Assembly (NCBI RefSeq): GCF_010093595.1
Contig: NW_022985438.1
Span: forward strand, 981,241-1,045,240
DNA from: Mytilinidion resinicola
Lineage: Eukaryota; Ascomycota; Dothideomycetes; Mytilinidiales; Mytilinidiaceae
Direction: 5' to 3'
Length of the DNA stretch: 64,000 nucleotides
The stretch's first letter is position 1, and each line of letters starts with the position of its first letter. The notes beneath the pieces were generated by a model that was not told the origin of the DNA, did no database searches, and saw only the letters and a list, made by a program, of their open reading frames with translations. A program made the position numbers and the translations under genes. Below, in pieces: positions 46,951-56,139 of this stretch.

Positions 46951-47650
46951 TCATACCTGGAACTCCTGCACTCCCTCCCCCCCAAACTCCCCGAAATCAA
47001 ATCTCAAAGTCCTGACAGGCCTAAACCCATACCTCTCATACAACGGCTGGCCCATCGCCGACGCCTCAAGGTAGGTCTCCACCCCCTCCTCATCCGCCCG
47101 AACCAAGCCCCACCGTATCAGCATCGCCCCAGCTCCACGTCGATGATGCGCTGGGTGCGTTGAGAGCGCGTCAAGCACTACAATTAATCAGTTCCAGACT
47201 CACCAGACTCCCCCAGAGCCCATTCCCAAAAAAGGAAAAAGAATGAGAAAGGATAAACCCACTCCAATAAGGGCTCAGCGCCATTCTCTCCCTCTTCGCA
47301 TCACTCAGCAGCTTCATAAATGCATTCCAGCACTCAGGATCCGAGTCCGGCGTCGGGGACGGGAGTTCCAGTTCTTCTAGCACCTCTTTCTCGGTCCTGA
47401 ACACTTTCCACTTTGCGCCCGCGATGATTTCGCTGGTGTCCGTGTCCGTGACTTTCAAGAAGAAGACGTGCTTGTCGGTGGCGATCTGGTCGCGGACGCT
47501 GTCACGGATCTGCGCGTAGACCTCTGGCGACGGGCCATCGGGGCGCCGCGAGAAGAGGATGCGAAAGACGCTGTCACCGAATGCGGCTTGGCGGATTGCC
47601 ATGTAGGCGTCGACGTCGTCGGCTGTGAGGGGGGCGAGTTCTAGAGGCAT
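46951..47650 (-). CDS. GNAT-family N-acetyltransferase
   Basis: Uses acetyl-CoA to acetylate an unknown amine or protein. Exons 47263-47650 and 46951-47177, joined over an 85-nt intron (GTGGGT donor, CTGATTAAT branch region, TAG acceptor), give 204 residues. The start MPLELAPLTADDVDAYMAI is the typical first strand and helix of fungal GNATs. Motif A appears as LDALSTHPAHHRRGAGAML, carrying the R-R-G-x-G acetyl-CoA loop. The C-terminal half has YLEASAMGQPLYERYGFRPV, the usual motif B. The frame is intact once spliced. Confidence 0.85.
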
Positions 47651-48135
47651 GGTTGTTGGATCTGAAACAAAAAATTTCCCGAAAGAGAGAATACAGGTGT
47701 GAAGGTTGAAGAAATAGAAATGTTTGAAGTGAGAATGACGCACCGGTATGAATCATGATGATGACTCAGAATGTCGTTAAGAGAGGAAGGTGCTAGTGTA
47801 GGGCGTACATACAATAGTACATACGAGACCTTGAAGTTTTTCGTGATGTTTCTAAAATCTCTACGTCTGAGGGTTTGGTGTTGGCGCAATCGTACGTTAG
47901 AGAGCTCTACCAAATTGACGGGTGAAAATAAGGGTCTTAATCACGTGATTTTGGCAGTATGCTCCCAATCGTTTTGTATCACTTGCTGCTGAATTACACG
48001 TTACATACGAATATCAGACTTCTTAGGACTAGATAGAGCAGTCAATTCTATCAATCATAGAATAATAACACAAAAAAACAGTGATACTGGAAAGAGAATT
48101 TGTAAGGCAATCGTCCTATCTACTGAGCCATCGTT
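47651..48135. other. Intergenic region upstream of the GNAT gene
   Basis: No gene. It contains the palindrome AATCACGTGATT at about 47939-47950, roughly 290 bp upstream of the GNAT start; TCACGTGA is an E-box that bHLH proteins can bind. Confidence 0.5.
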
Positions 48136-48909
48136 CTATGTAGTGGTTGCAGCAGAATCACTTTGAGATGTTGTTGAGCTGGATTTGGCAGCATTAGTCG
48201 TCGTGCCGAGTCCCGAAGCGGTGATTTGGCTCGACACATCGGTATCGGTCGTAAAGGATGAGGTACTGACGGCCTGCGTCGCCAATGGCTCTGAAGCTGC
48301 ATCCGCTGTGGAGATTTCTGATGTTGACGATAGCGCTACGAGTGGTGTTGACGGAGGGCTTGAATGTGGCGTTGAGAGAGCTCCAATCGTGGAAGTTGCG
48401 GGGCCAGGCAAAATCACGGAATTAGTGCTGCTTGCCGTAACCAAACTCAAACTCGACGCAGACATATACGGCTCTGCAGTAAACGAGAAGTTTTGCGAGT
48501 AACTCAAGACCGGATCTGTATTGCCGAGCTCTGGATGATAGAAGTCGTTGACGAACATCTTAAGCCAGAAATAAGGTTGATTGCGTGGATAGTCTGACTG
48601 ATGCGGAATATGCCACTCGTATTTCCCAGTGTTGGATACGTTCGTCGCTATCTGTCCACAAAACGGGTTGAAGAGGTAGTTATAGCAAAGATCTCCGAAC
48701 GCGCGTGAGTAGCCATAGTAGGTGTCGTCCCAGAGCTGGAGCTCGACAGTACTGCCGATGTCTGGTTTCCATTCGATGGTGTAGGTGGTTCCGGCTACTA
48801 GCACTTCTCCGGCGGTGGGTTTTGATATGGAATTAAATTCACTGATCGCTAGATGCGACGTGAGAATGATGAAAGATGCATACAGCCTAACGTCGGTGAA
48901 TTTGCGCAT
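48136..48909 (-). CDS. Secreted Kre9/Knh1-like Ser-Thr-rich wall protein
   Basis: Single exon, 257 residues. An N-terminal signal peptide (LYASFIILTSHLAISEF) precedes a Kre9/KNH-type beta-sandwich: ISKPTAGEVLVAGTTYTIEW, then ELQLWDD, TGKYEWHIP and YFWLKMFV. Cysteines in DLCYNYLFNPFCG could form a disulfide. From residue about 150 the chain is a Ser/Thr/Ala-rich, presumably O-glycosylated stalk. Such proteins sit at the cell wall, often with a GPI anchor; here the reading frame ends SAATTT without the usual hydrophobic GPI tail. It is therefore either secreted without an anchor or truncated. Confidence 0.8.
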   Translation of the reverse strand: MRKFTDVRLYASFIILTSHLAISEFNSISKPTAGEVLVAGTTYTIEWKPDIGSTVELQLWDDTYYGYSRAFGDLCYNYLFNPFCGQIATNVSNTGKYEWHIPHQSDYPRNQPYFWLKMFVNDFYHPELGNTDPVLSYSQNFSFTAEPYMSASSLSLVTASSTNSVILPGPATSTIGALSTPHSSPPSTPLVALSSTSEISTADAASEPLATQAVSTSSFTTDTDVSSQITASGLGTTTNAAKSSSTTSQSDSAATTT

Positions 48910-49526
48910 GATCGATTGCTTGATGTTAGCAAACTGCGGTTCATTAATAAAAAGGAAAAAGTGACTTTGAAGGCTGATATATGAATGCAAGCAACGAGTT
49001 CGAGCGGGATGCGCTCGTGATATTAATATCTTGACACGAGGTTGACGAGGATTCGATTGGATTAAGTGTAACTGTGGCGCAACGTCATCCGTATCTTGCA
49101 GGACATGATAGGGCCTTGACAAGTTCTTCGTGTCAAGTCAGCTGCGGAGTAACGGAATATCCAAAGGGCTTTTGTGATGAATGGGGGCCGAAATGCAGCT
49201 CAGTGCCGGAAAAAAACAGCGTGGTTTAATACTTGATCTTGGCGAACAAATGATGAATCAGGAGGATTGACTTCGAGAGTGGGTCTGTTTGAGGAAACTT
49301 GGAAGTATGAAGACTCTTGATAAAGGAACCTCTGAAGATACTATGGTGAGCCCTTGACGTCAATCGGCATTATTCCGTCAATCGGCATTATTCTCAGTTG
49401 AAAGTTGAGAATGGATAGTGTAGCTTTACCATGATGGCCAAGACTCAGCCCAGACTTACATTGTGAGAATCTACATAGGACTGCGAAATGTAACTCGATT
49501 CTCGTCGACGTCTTTCTCCATTTCGA
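48910..49526. other. Spacer between Kre9-like and thioesterase genes
   Basis: No gene. A short direct repeat GTCAATCGGCATTATT lies near 49360-49393. Confidence 0.6.
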
Positions 49527-50090
49527 TCATAATTTCCCAACTTCGCCAACTCTCACAAATGTCGCCTCACCCTCCGCATACACTGTACCCATCCCGTCCT
49601 CCACCCACCCCTTCACCCACGTCCTCTTTCCCTCCACCTTTTCCACCTTCGCCCGCGCCAGTATAACCCCCGGCGTCGCCACCGGCTTCCTAAACCTAAC
49701 ATACATCTCCTTCGTCGCCGGACTCGAACCCATATTCTTGCACGTCACTGCGCAGGCTCCCATGACCTGGTCCAGCAACGCCGCCAAAAATCCGCCATGC
49801 AGCCGTCCGCTAGCCCCGTCCAGCCCGTCGCCAACAGACACTATGATGTAATTTTCTTGCACGGGTGTTTCGGTGTTTGAGGAGGAGGCATTGGGGTCGG
49901 GGCGGCTGCAGCTGAGATAGGCGCGGACTGCGCGCTTGGTGTGGAGGGTTGCGGCAAACAGGCTGTTTGACACGCCTTCAGCGGGACCGGGTGCTCTATT
50001 TGAAAGTGGAGATTGTATGATGGTAGAGTCGGAGAGGAGCGTTTGGACCCAGGGGTGGGTCTCGAAGTCTTCGAAGTATTCGGTAGGCAT
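49527..50090 (-). CDS. Hotdog-fold thioesterase (4HBT/PaaI-like)
   Basis: Single exon of 187 residues. The hotdog helix region reads GASGRLHGGFLAALLDQVMG (His-Gly-Gly with the acidic Asp in the helix), followed by strands KEMYVRFRKPV and ILARAKVEKVEGKRTWVKG and ending YAEGEATFVRV. This order matches fungal 4HBT-superfamily acyl-CoA thioesterases; the substrate is unknown. No targeting signal is obvious. The start ATG precedes PTEYFEDFETHPWVQ, similar to the N-terminus of relatives as I remember them. Confidence 0.85.
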   Translation of the reverse strand: MPTEYFEDFETHPWVQTLLSDSTIIQSPLSNRAPGPAEGVSNSLFAATLHTKRAVRAYLSCSRPDPNASSSNTETPVQENYIIVSVGDGLDGASGRLHGGFLAALLDQVMGACAVTCKNMGSSPATKEMYVRFRKPVATPGVILARAKVEKVEGKRTWVKGWVEDGMGTVYAEGEATFVRVGEVGKL

Positions 50091-50572
50091 TGTACGCGTA
50101 GGAGAGGGGGTTCAGGGCTCTAGGCGTGTGAGGAGGTCTACGGAGAGGATTTGGTTGCTTGATATTAGCTCGAGGGCCATGATTAAGACAGATAGAAAGA
50201 TATGGGGCATATATCGGATTGAGATACCCATGGTGGGCGGGGATGCGCATGACGATTCGCGTTGGACCTCGGGACGATGTTTGATTGCTGTTGCTTGACA
50301 CTAAATACGAAGCGCAATAGCATGAAATGATGTTAGTTGCGTTTGTAGATCTTGCGAAGTCTAGCTAAATCAATTGCACAGCTTGACTTTCATTTCATAG
50401 AATATCAAGAGGACTTTCACGGTACTGGTATGTCACGTGATGCATCCGCACTGAGAAGTCTTTGAGTACGTCACTAACATACAGTCCATTCCATAATCGA
50501 AGTTCGACTTGGGTGTTATTTGGATAATATAAACCAGATGGTAGAATGTATCCTCCTTGCAGACTTCGCCCC
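50091..50572. other. Spacer between thioesterase and tyrosinase remnant
   Basis: About 480 bp with no supported gene. It holds the thioesterase promoter and the 3' end of the tyrosinase remnant. Confidence 0.5.
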
Positions 50573-52259
50573 TTACACATACTTGTAACACATCGCACTG
50601 ATATCCATGACGTTCCTGATAGGAACAAATGGCTTTTCTGGTCCTAGCTTACCAAAGAACATTGGAAAGTCTAGTGTAACATTCTTATATGCTACGTCAC
50701 CGAAGAAGTTGAAGGGATAGGCGAATTGAGTATCAGGTCCGGAGATGTCGTATAGACGATACGGGACTACGCAGTTGAGTGGGGGTTTCAGGCGAAAGGC
50801 TACGCGGAGTACTTACTGGCAGCCTCCCATTTGACCCAGAGCCTGTCGAGATTCGCGTGATGTAGGTAAAATAGTGGATCTGAGCATTTGTCAGTGTCAA
50901 TTAGCCCGATCTCAGTAATTTCGAGGATCTTACCAGCAGGGCTCGCGTAGACGTCGCCGATTTAGATGAAAGTATCAGCCTTCATTCATAGTAAATTGAA
51001 TCTGGGTGCACTGACAACACCCAAATCTCCTCCGACACTTAGATGACCTCCACCATGGTACCTCATCCCTTCCACAGTCGTCGTACCTTGGACTTGGATG
51101 TCAAACGCTTGGAAAGTCTTGCCAGCAATCGTCTTTGCCACGACCGTGGAGTTTAGCGTCTGAGAAGCGAAGTATGAACTCAAGTCACGAGTCATACAGC
51201 GAGGGTTGTATGCTGTGCTGAATCCTTCCATAAGTCAGCATCAAATTACGACTTCCGTCATATTCGGACTCACCGGGACCCATGTTTACAGTCCAATGGA
51301 CAAACGGGCCATCTAGTACACATCCTATAGTCCCAACTTAGTAAGGCTTTATAAGTGTGAGGTTATTGAGCACATACCTCCGCCTGTCTTCCCGGGAATA
51401 TGCAAGACGTTCGGATCGTTGGACGAATCGATGAATGGTCCGTTCCCTAGTACAAGCGTTCAGCACAACCCCAAGGAGCCATGGGATAACAAAGCTTTAT
51501 ACCTCCAAAGCCGTAAGTAGCGTCAAAAACCGGTGCTTTTGCAAACGAAGCTTCAGTGGCGTCCCGAGTCCAATCTGATTTCATGCATCAGCATGTCTGC
51601 CCAGGTCTACGTCTGATGAAAGCGCTACCTACCCCAATACCTGTGTTTTGTGTTAGTAAAGAAAGATACACCTTTGTTAAGGCACTTACGGCTGCGCCCC
51701 CGTATAGCCACATGTAGTCTGAAGTTCTTTCTCATACTGCGCAACGGACTAGCGGTGCCATCTAGATTAGAGCATTAACCAAAGCCATAAAAGGGTGGAG
51801 AAGATACCTACGGCTGAAAATGACCCTACGCCTTGGTCAACTTAGAAATTAAGAGACATTTCTATGTCTTTCAAGCTCAAAGCGGACACCAAGCTTGTGG
51901 GGGCGAGGGCGTATTACTCATAACGAAGTGGATGAAATCAGTGTTGTTGATGTGAGTAGCGAGGAAGTCATCATATCGACTCCTTACTCCAGAAAAGTCC
52001 CTTGAAGTCAACGCAGGCTTGGTTTGCAGGCACTTTATTGCTGCTATGTAAGACAGCTTTTCGGAGCTGCTCAAAGTCCGCCTAGATGAGCAAAGTTAAA
52101 AGTCCAGAAGACGTGCTCGGCAATGCCATCATGTACTCACCATTCTTTCCTCGCGGATACCTTCGTACACGCGGTTCGAGGATAACTAGGTACGGCGCTG
52201 ACAGTGATAGAGCATGTTACCAGCAAAGTCAAAACATGATGCGTCCAACGTAGGTGCAT
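50573..52259 (-). pseudogene. Tyrosinase, 12-exon gene disabled by two lesions
   Basis: Type-3 copper phenol oxidase of the secreted ascomycete kind. Exon 1 (52141-52259) encodes a signal peptide (VLTLLVTCSITVSAVP) and ACTKVSARKEW; exon 2 is 51925-52081 (LSYIAAIKCLQTKPA, THINNTDFIHF); a 14-nt micro-exon lies at 51812-51825 (GHFQP). Exon 4 (51690-51761) supplies PWHR and the rest of CuA; further small exons encode YWDWTRDATEASFAKAP, GPFVHWTVNMGPG, the GGHLSVGGD region and CuB (DPLFYLHHANLDRLWVKW). The last ends ISAMCYKYV. Two defects: exon 4 has TAG at 51749-51751 right after PWHR where the family has an aromatic residue, and the acceptor before GDVYASPA reads AA instead of AG at 50962-50963. 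All other exons are open and the copper-ligand motifs survive, so the loss is recent. Confidence 0.85.
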
Positions 52260-54057
52260 GCTGACAATCCTTTTACGATCAGCAATTGCAGGCTGCGAGA
52301 TATCACAACGTGGGGTGCGGCTAAGTCTCGCAAAATGCAGCAGCAACAAACTTTATAGCGATCTGAACTACATCTGCGATAATTCTTGGCGCGGTGGCGA
52401 AGCAGGCAAAAAACGCCGCAAAAATGAGGGTCATAGCTGCATACAGTCACATCCCCCCTTGCAGGAAACGTGACGCAACGGAGGCACAGCATTCGGAGTG
52501 ATGCTTCATTCTGATTGGAGTAAGACGGTCCCGAACAGTCCCATAAGAGAGAAGTGAGAGAAGCTAAGTTTCCAATACCATGGTCGGAGACAACACCTCA
52601 ACCATCGTGCAGTAGAACGAAAATACGACCAGCAAATTTACTGCCAAGTCAGAAGAGAGAAGGGGTCCTTCGAGACTATTCTAATATTGAGCCGGAGCGG
52701 TTGGAATACCAGTGACTTTGGAGGAACGACGCTGATTCCACGATTACGTTTATGTTTAAAGAGTTGGTTCTGGAAGCGGTTGGCAACCAAGGCCCCGATT
52801 TCTGACCTTCGTGAAGGAATTTAGGCACGATCAGTGGCTGCATTTGCTTGGTTGGCGAAGAGGGCTTTCGGCCCTTGATCGTACAGCCGGAGTATCTTCA
52901 TACAGCCCATCAAAACGCTACATAGTCGTGAATGAGAGGTTGCTAGAACGGGAATATCCCAAAGGGTACGAGCTGTCTTTCGATGTAAACTGGAAGGCAA
53001 GTCTCGAGCCATTGTGGCGTCTTCGGCAGTGTCACAAGGGTTTAACCATGCATGAGGTAGAGGCCCTAGTGTCGATTAGAGAGTACGATGTACTTTCACG
53101 AGAACAATTACTCTATGTCGTATGCGAGGCGTCTAGGAGTAGTGGTGGCATGGTGTTGGTAAAGAGTGAAGGGTCAAGGAGAGAGGACGATCGGTTAAAT
53201 GGGTATTGGGGCTAATCAATATTTAGCGTAGCGCCAAAGCTTATTCCAGCTCCCTGATACTCCTACTCCTCTTTGTCCATCCCCCTTCAACACTCTTTCA
53301 TCACTGCTTCTTCACCCTTTGATCATATCAGGACAGGAAGTGTACCCGAGATGCTCACACTACTCGGTCTACTGTTCATCAGACTGTGGAAACCGAGCCA
53401 TGTCGCCCGAATCATGTCCCTTTACGCATTCCCCTTTCACCCCGGAGCCACGTGAGTCTATTCAAGACCATCCTGGTCTAGCCATGTTATAGCAAGGTTA
53501 ATAGACCATGTATCTCCATCGAGGATTCGGGCTTGTGCGAACGCATCTCAGGCAGGAGACCTCTCTCGAATTCAACTGTAGCTTTCAAGTCACTCTCCAG
53601 TTTCACTCCAGTTTCACTGTAGTAGCTCGAGTGGCCTTAGACATCCACCATAGATCTCGAAGAGACTCGATAGTACTCCATGTGTTTCAAACCCCACAAC
53701 CTGATCACGTTCGGAACCTAGCTTCGCAGTGTTGCGTGCATTCGGCCATCCCCATCCGCATGCTTCATTGTCCTTTGTTGTGCCTCGCCTTGGTCTCTGA
53801 GATTCTGAGACCTCCTGCCCTTCAAAGCAACATCACCAGTCCAATGTATCCTTGCCTCCCAAGACACAACCGTTCGCAGGGATGTTATTTTATATGGCCA
53901 GTTCCTGCCTACACTTACTTATCCATCATTGCATCGCTACCCCACGACATGCCCTAGACGCGAGCTTTATCAAAATCATCCCGGTGCTCCTACAAACCCG
54001 ATCACAATAAACCTTTACGCAATCGCATATCCCTGGCGGCTGCGATTTAAGTGCACA
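52260..54057. other. Intergenic region between tyrosinase remnant and PTH11-like gene
   Basis: About 1.8 kb. Apart from an orphan open frame at 52811-53215 (listed), no feature is supported. The last 500 bp presumably hold the promoter of the PTH11-like gene. Confidence 0.5.
52811..53215 (+). pseudogene. Possible gene fragment of unknown family
   Basis: An open stretch of about 134 codons with protein-like composition (LLEREYPKGYELSFDVNWK, LSREQLLYVVCEAS) but no ATG at its head; the first in-frame ATG is at codon 79. Another frame just upstream reads FMFKELVLEAVGNQGPDF and stops, so a frameshifted remnant is possible. I do not recognise the family. Confidence 0.25.
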
Positions 54058-55627
54058 ATGCAGGATAGAACCCTACTTACTCGCAATTTGAACTATGCTC
54101 TCATCGCTATATCTACTGTCATTATCTTGGTGCGGCTACAGGTGCGAGTGTTCATGATAAGAAACCCTGGTCTCGACGATGTGTTCGCCATTGCCGCATG
54201 GGTATGATCAAATGACGGCTCAATGTCAAGCTGACGTTTGCTAACTTACTCTTAGGCGACTCTTACAACTCTTTCTTCTTTAGAGATATTCGGTAGGGCG
54301 GCTTCACGAGACATCCCTCCGAGATGTAAAAACTAACCAAATTTAATAGAAACCTTCCACGGATCGGGGAAACAGATAATATTAGTTCGGCCGCAAGATC
54401 TCACGATCTTCTTCTCAGTTTGTGAATTCAACACTCGGTATCAATAGCGAAGCGAGCTCAGCGTCTATTCAGATCCTACCAACCATGCAACTCCTCTACA
54501 TATCGTCTTCGGGACTCGTGAGGCTATCGATCGTAGCGTTTTTGCCACGGCCCAACAAAGATGGTGAGGAAAGCTCTCTTACTAGCGAATGTAAACAACT
54601 CGATATACCAGTCGCCAGGAAGTTCCCTCCGTGATCAGATAAAGACACGAAAAGACTTCATATTTCAATCCAAGCCGCGCCGACCGCATACGGAAACAAG
54701 AGTACTTTCTAATTTATTCATAGCATTTTTCAGAAAGATAGTGTATGCACTCGGGGGTCTAATCGCAGCGGTAACCATAGTTTGTTTCTTCGTCCTGCTG
54801 TTCGAGTGTAAACACATACCGTACGTAATCATCTGCAATGATCATTGTAATATGAAGCTAACCCGCCCAGTGGCCTCTGGAACAAAAGGAGACCAGGAGC
54901 GCAGTGTCTAGCACCATATCGTGAAGCCATCCTCATGTATACGCACACCTCGTTCGGAATCCTCTTCGACAGCTTGCTGCTGGCCCTCCCTATCTGGGTC
55001 TTATACAAGAAAATGATGTTCAACAGCCAAACTCTCAAAGTGATGCTTGTCTTTACAATCGGCTTTTTTGCTGCTGTTACCGGCATCGTTCGCCTGTCCG
55101 TCATTATCCGCATTAACATGGCCCTCAATACGACCTTCAACATCTCGATTGCATCATTCTGGACGGACTTGGAGGGTCACGTCGGCCTATGGGTTGCATG
55201 CTTCCCCGCTCTTCAACCACTGCTCCGCCTGTTATCGTTCAAGCTTGGCCTCCGTAGGAAACTTCTTTCCTCATCAAATCTAGGGAATTCGAACCACGTC
55301 AAGAATAGTGCCAATCGATCCGCATACGGAAAAGGCTCGAAATTCGGAAACCACAGCACGCAATCCGGAAATGGTCGTGCAAACTCAAAGTGGAGCGCAG
55401 AGAGAATCAGCGGAGTGCCCGCTATAGAACCAGTCGAGCTCGAAGACCTGCCCGACAGGTCTAACCTGCGCAGCCCCCACGGGAGCGTTGAATCCGATAA
55501 GCGACCACCATCGAGAGGTATTGTTGTAACTACAGATGTGACTCACGAGATCGAGCCACGGAGGATGGAGTATGACGGGAATGAGAGGAAGGTGCAAGAT
55601 CGAAAGAAGGCTTGGTTAGCTGTATGA
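54058..55627 (+). CDS. PTH11-like integral membrane protein (fungal rhodopsin domain)
   Basis: Seven-helix membrane protein of the fungal-specific rhodopsin-domain family, whose members include the appressorium receptor Pth11; ligand unknown. Six exons (54058-54201, 54256-54292, 54350-54417, 54473-54563, 54724-54820, 54871-55627) give 397 residues with no internal stop. TM1 is YALIAISTVIILVRLQVRV and is followed by the hallmark NPGLDDVFAIAAW. Later blocks are GLVRLSIVAFLPR, IVYALGGLIAAVTIVCFFV, WNKRRPGAQC, FGILFDSLLLALPIWVLYK and FWTDLEGHVGLWVACFPAL. A 130-residue Ser-rich cytosolic tail with an acidic EPVELEDLPD motif closes it. All joins are GT-AG. The extracellular CFEM domain of some PTH11 relatives is absent. 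Confidence 0.88.
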
Positions 55628-56139
55628 GCTGATTCTGTAATTCATGCAACTCCATCTCTATGAGGGCTCAGATTGGACCACCTTCTAGATTCTTTCTACA
55701 TTGAGTTCATGCAAGAGACACCTAATATAACTAAAACTCTTACGCTTCATGTTCAGAACAAAGGAAAAAAACATATACTCCGAATGCGGTACACGTCTTG
55801 ATTTTGTACCGATACCACGAACAAAGGCCAACCAACAACTCCGAGCAATTGATTCTTTGTCTAGCATGAACCATCATCTACTCATGAGTTTGATCCATCG
55901 ACTTCGGATGTCGCCAGTTTCTAAGACACTCATTGCGACCGTGGGTAGTAGATGATCTTAAGCAAAATTCCCACAGTGCGGCGACCCGTCCATTCCACCC
56001 CTTTTAGAGCCCTTCGCGCCATCGTACCGGTACGTACAAGCCTCATTCTCGGCCTGCGGATGATCAGAGACTAACATCCCACCTAAAGCCATAGCCCCAC
56101 TCAATCTCCTATTTCAACCTCCCCATCCCCACGCTCGCC
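55628..56139. other. Promoter region of the kinase-like gene
   Basis: About 510 bp between tandem genes; nothing else supported. Confidence 0.6.
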
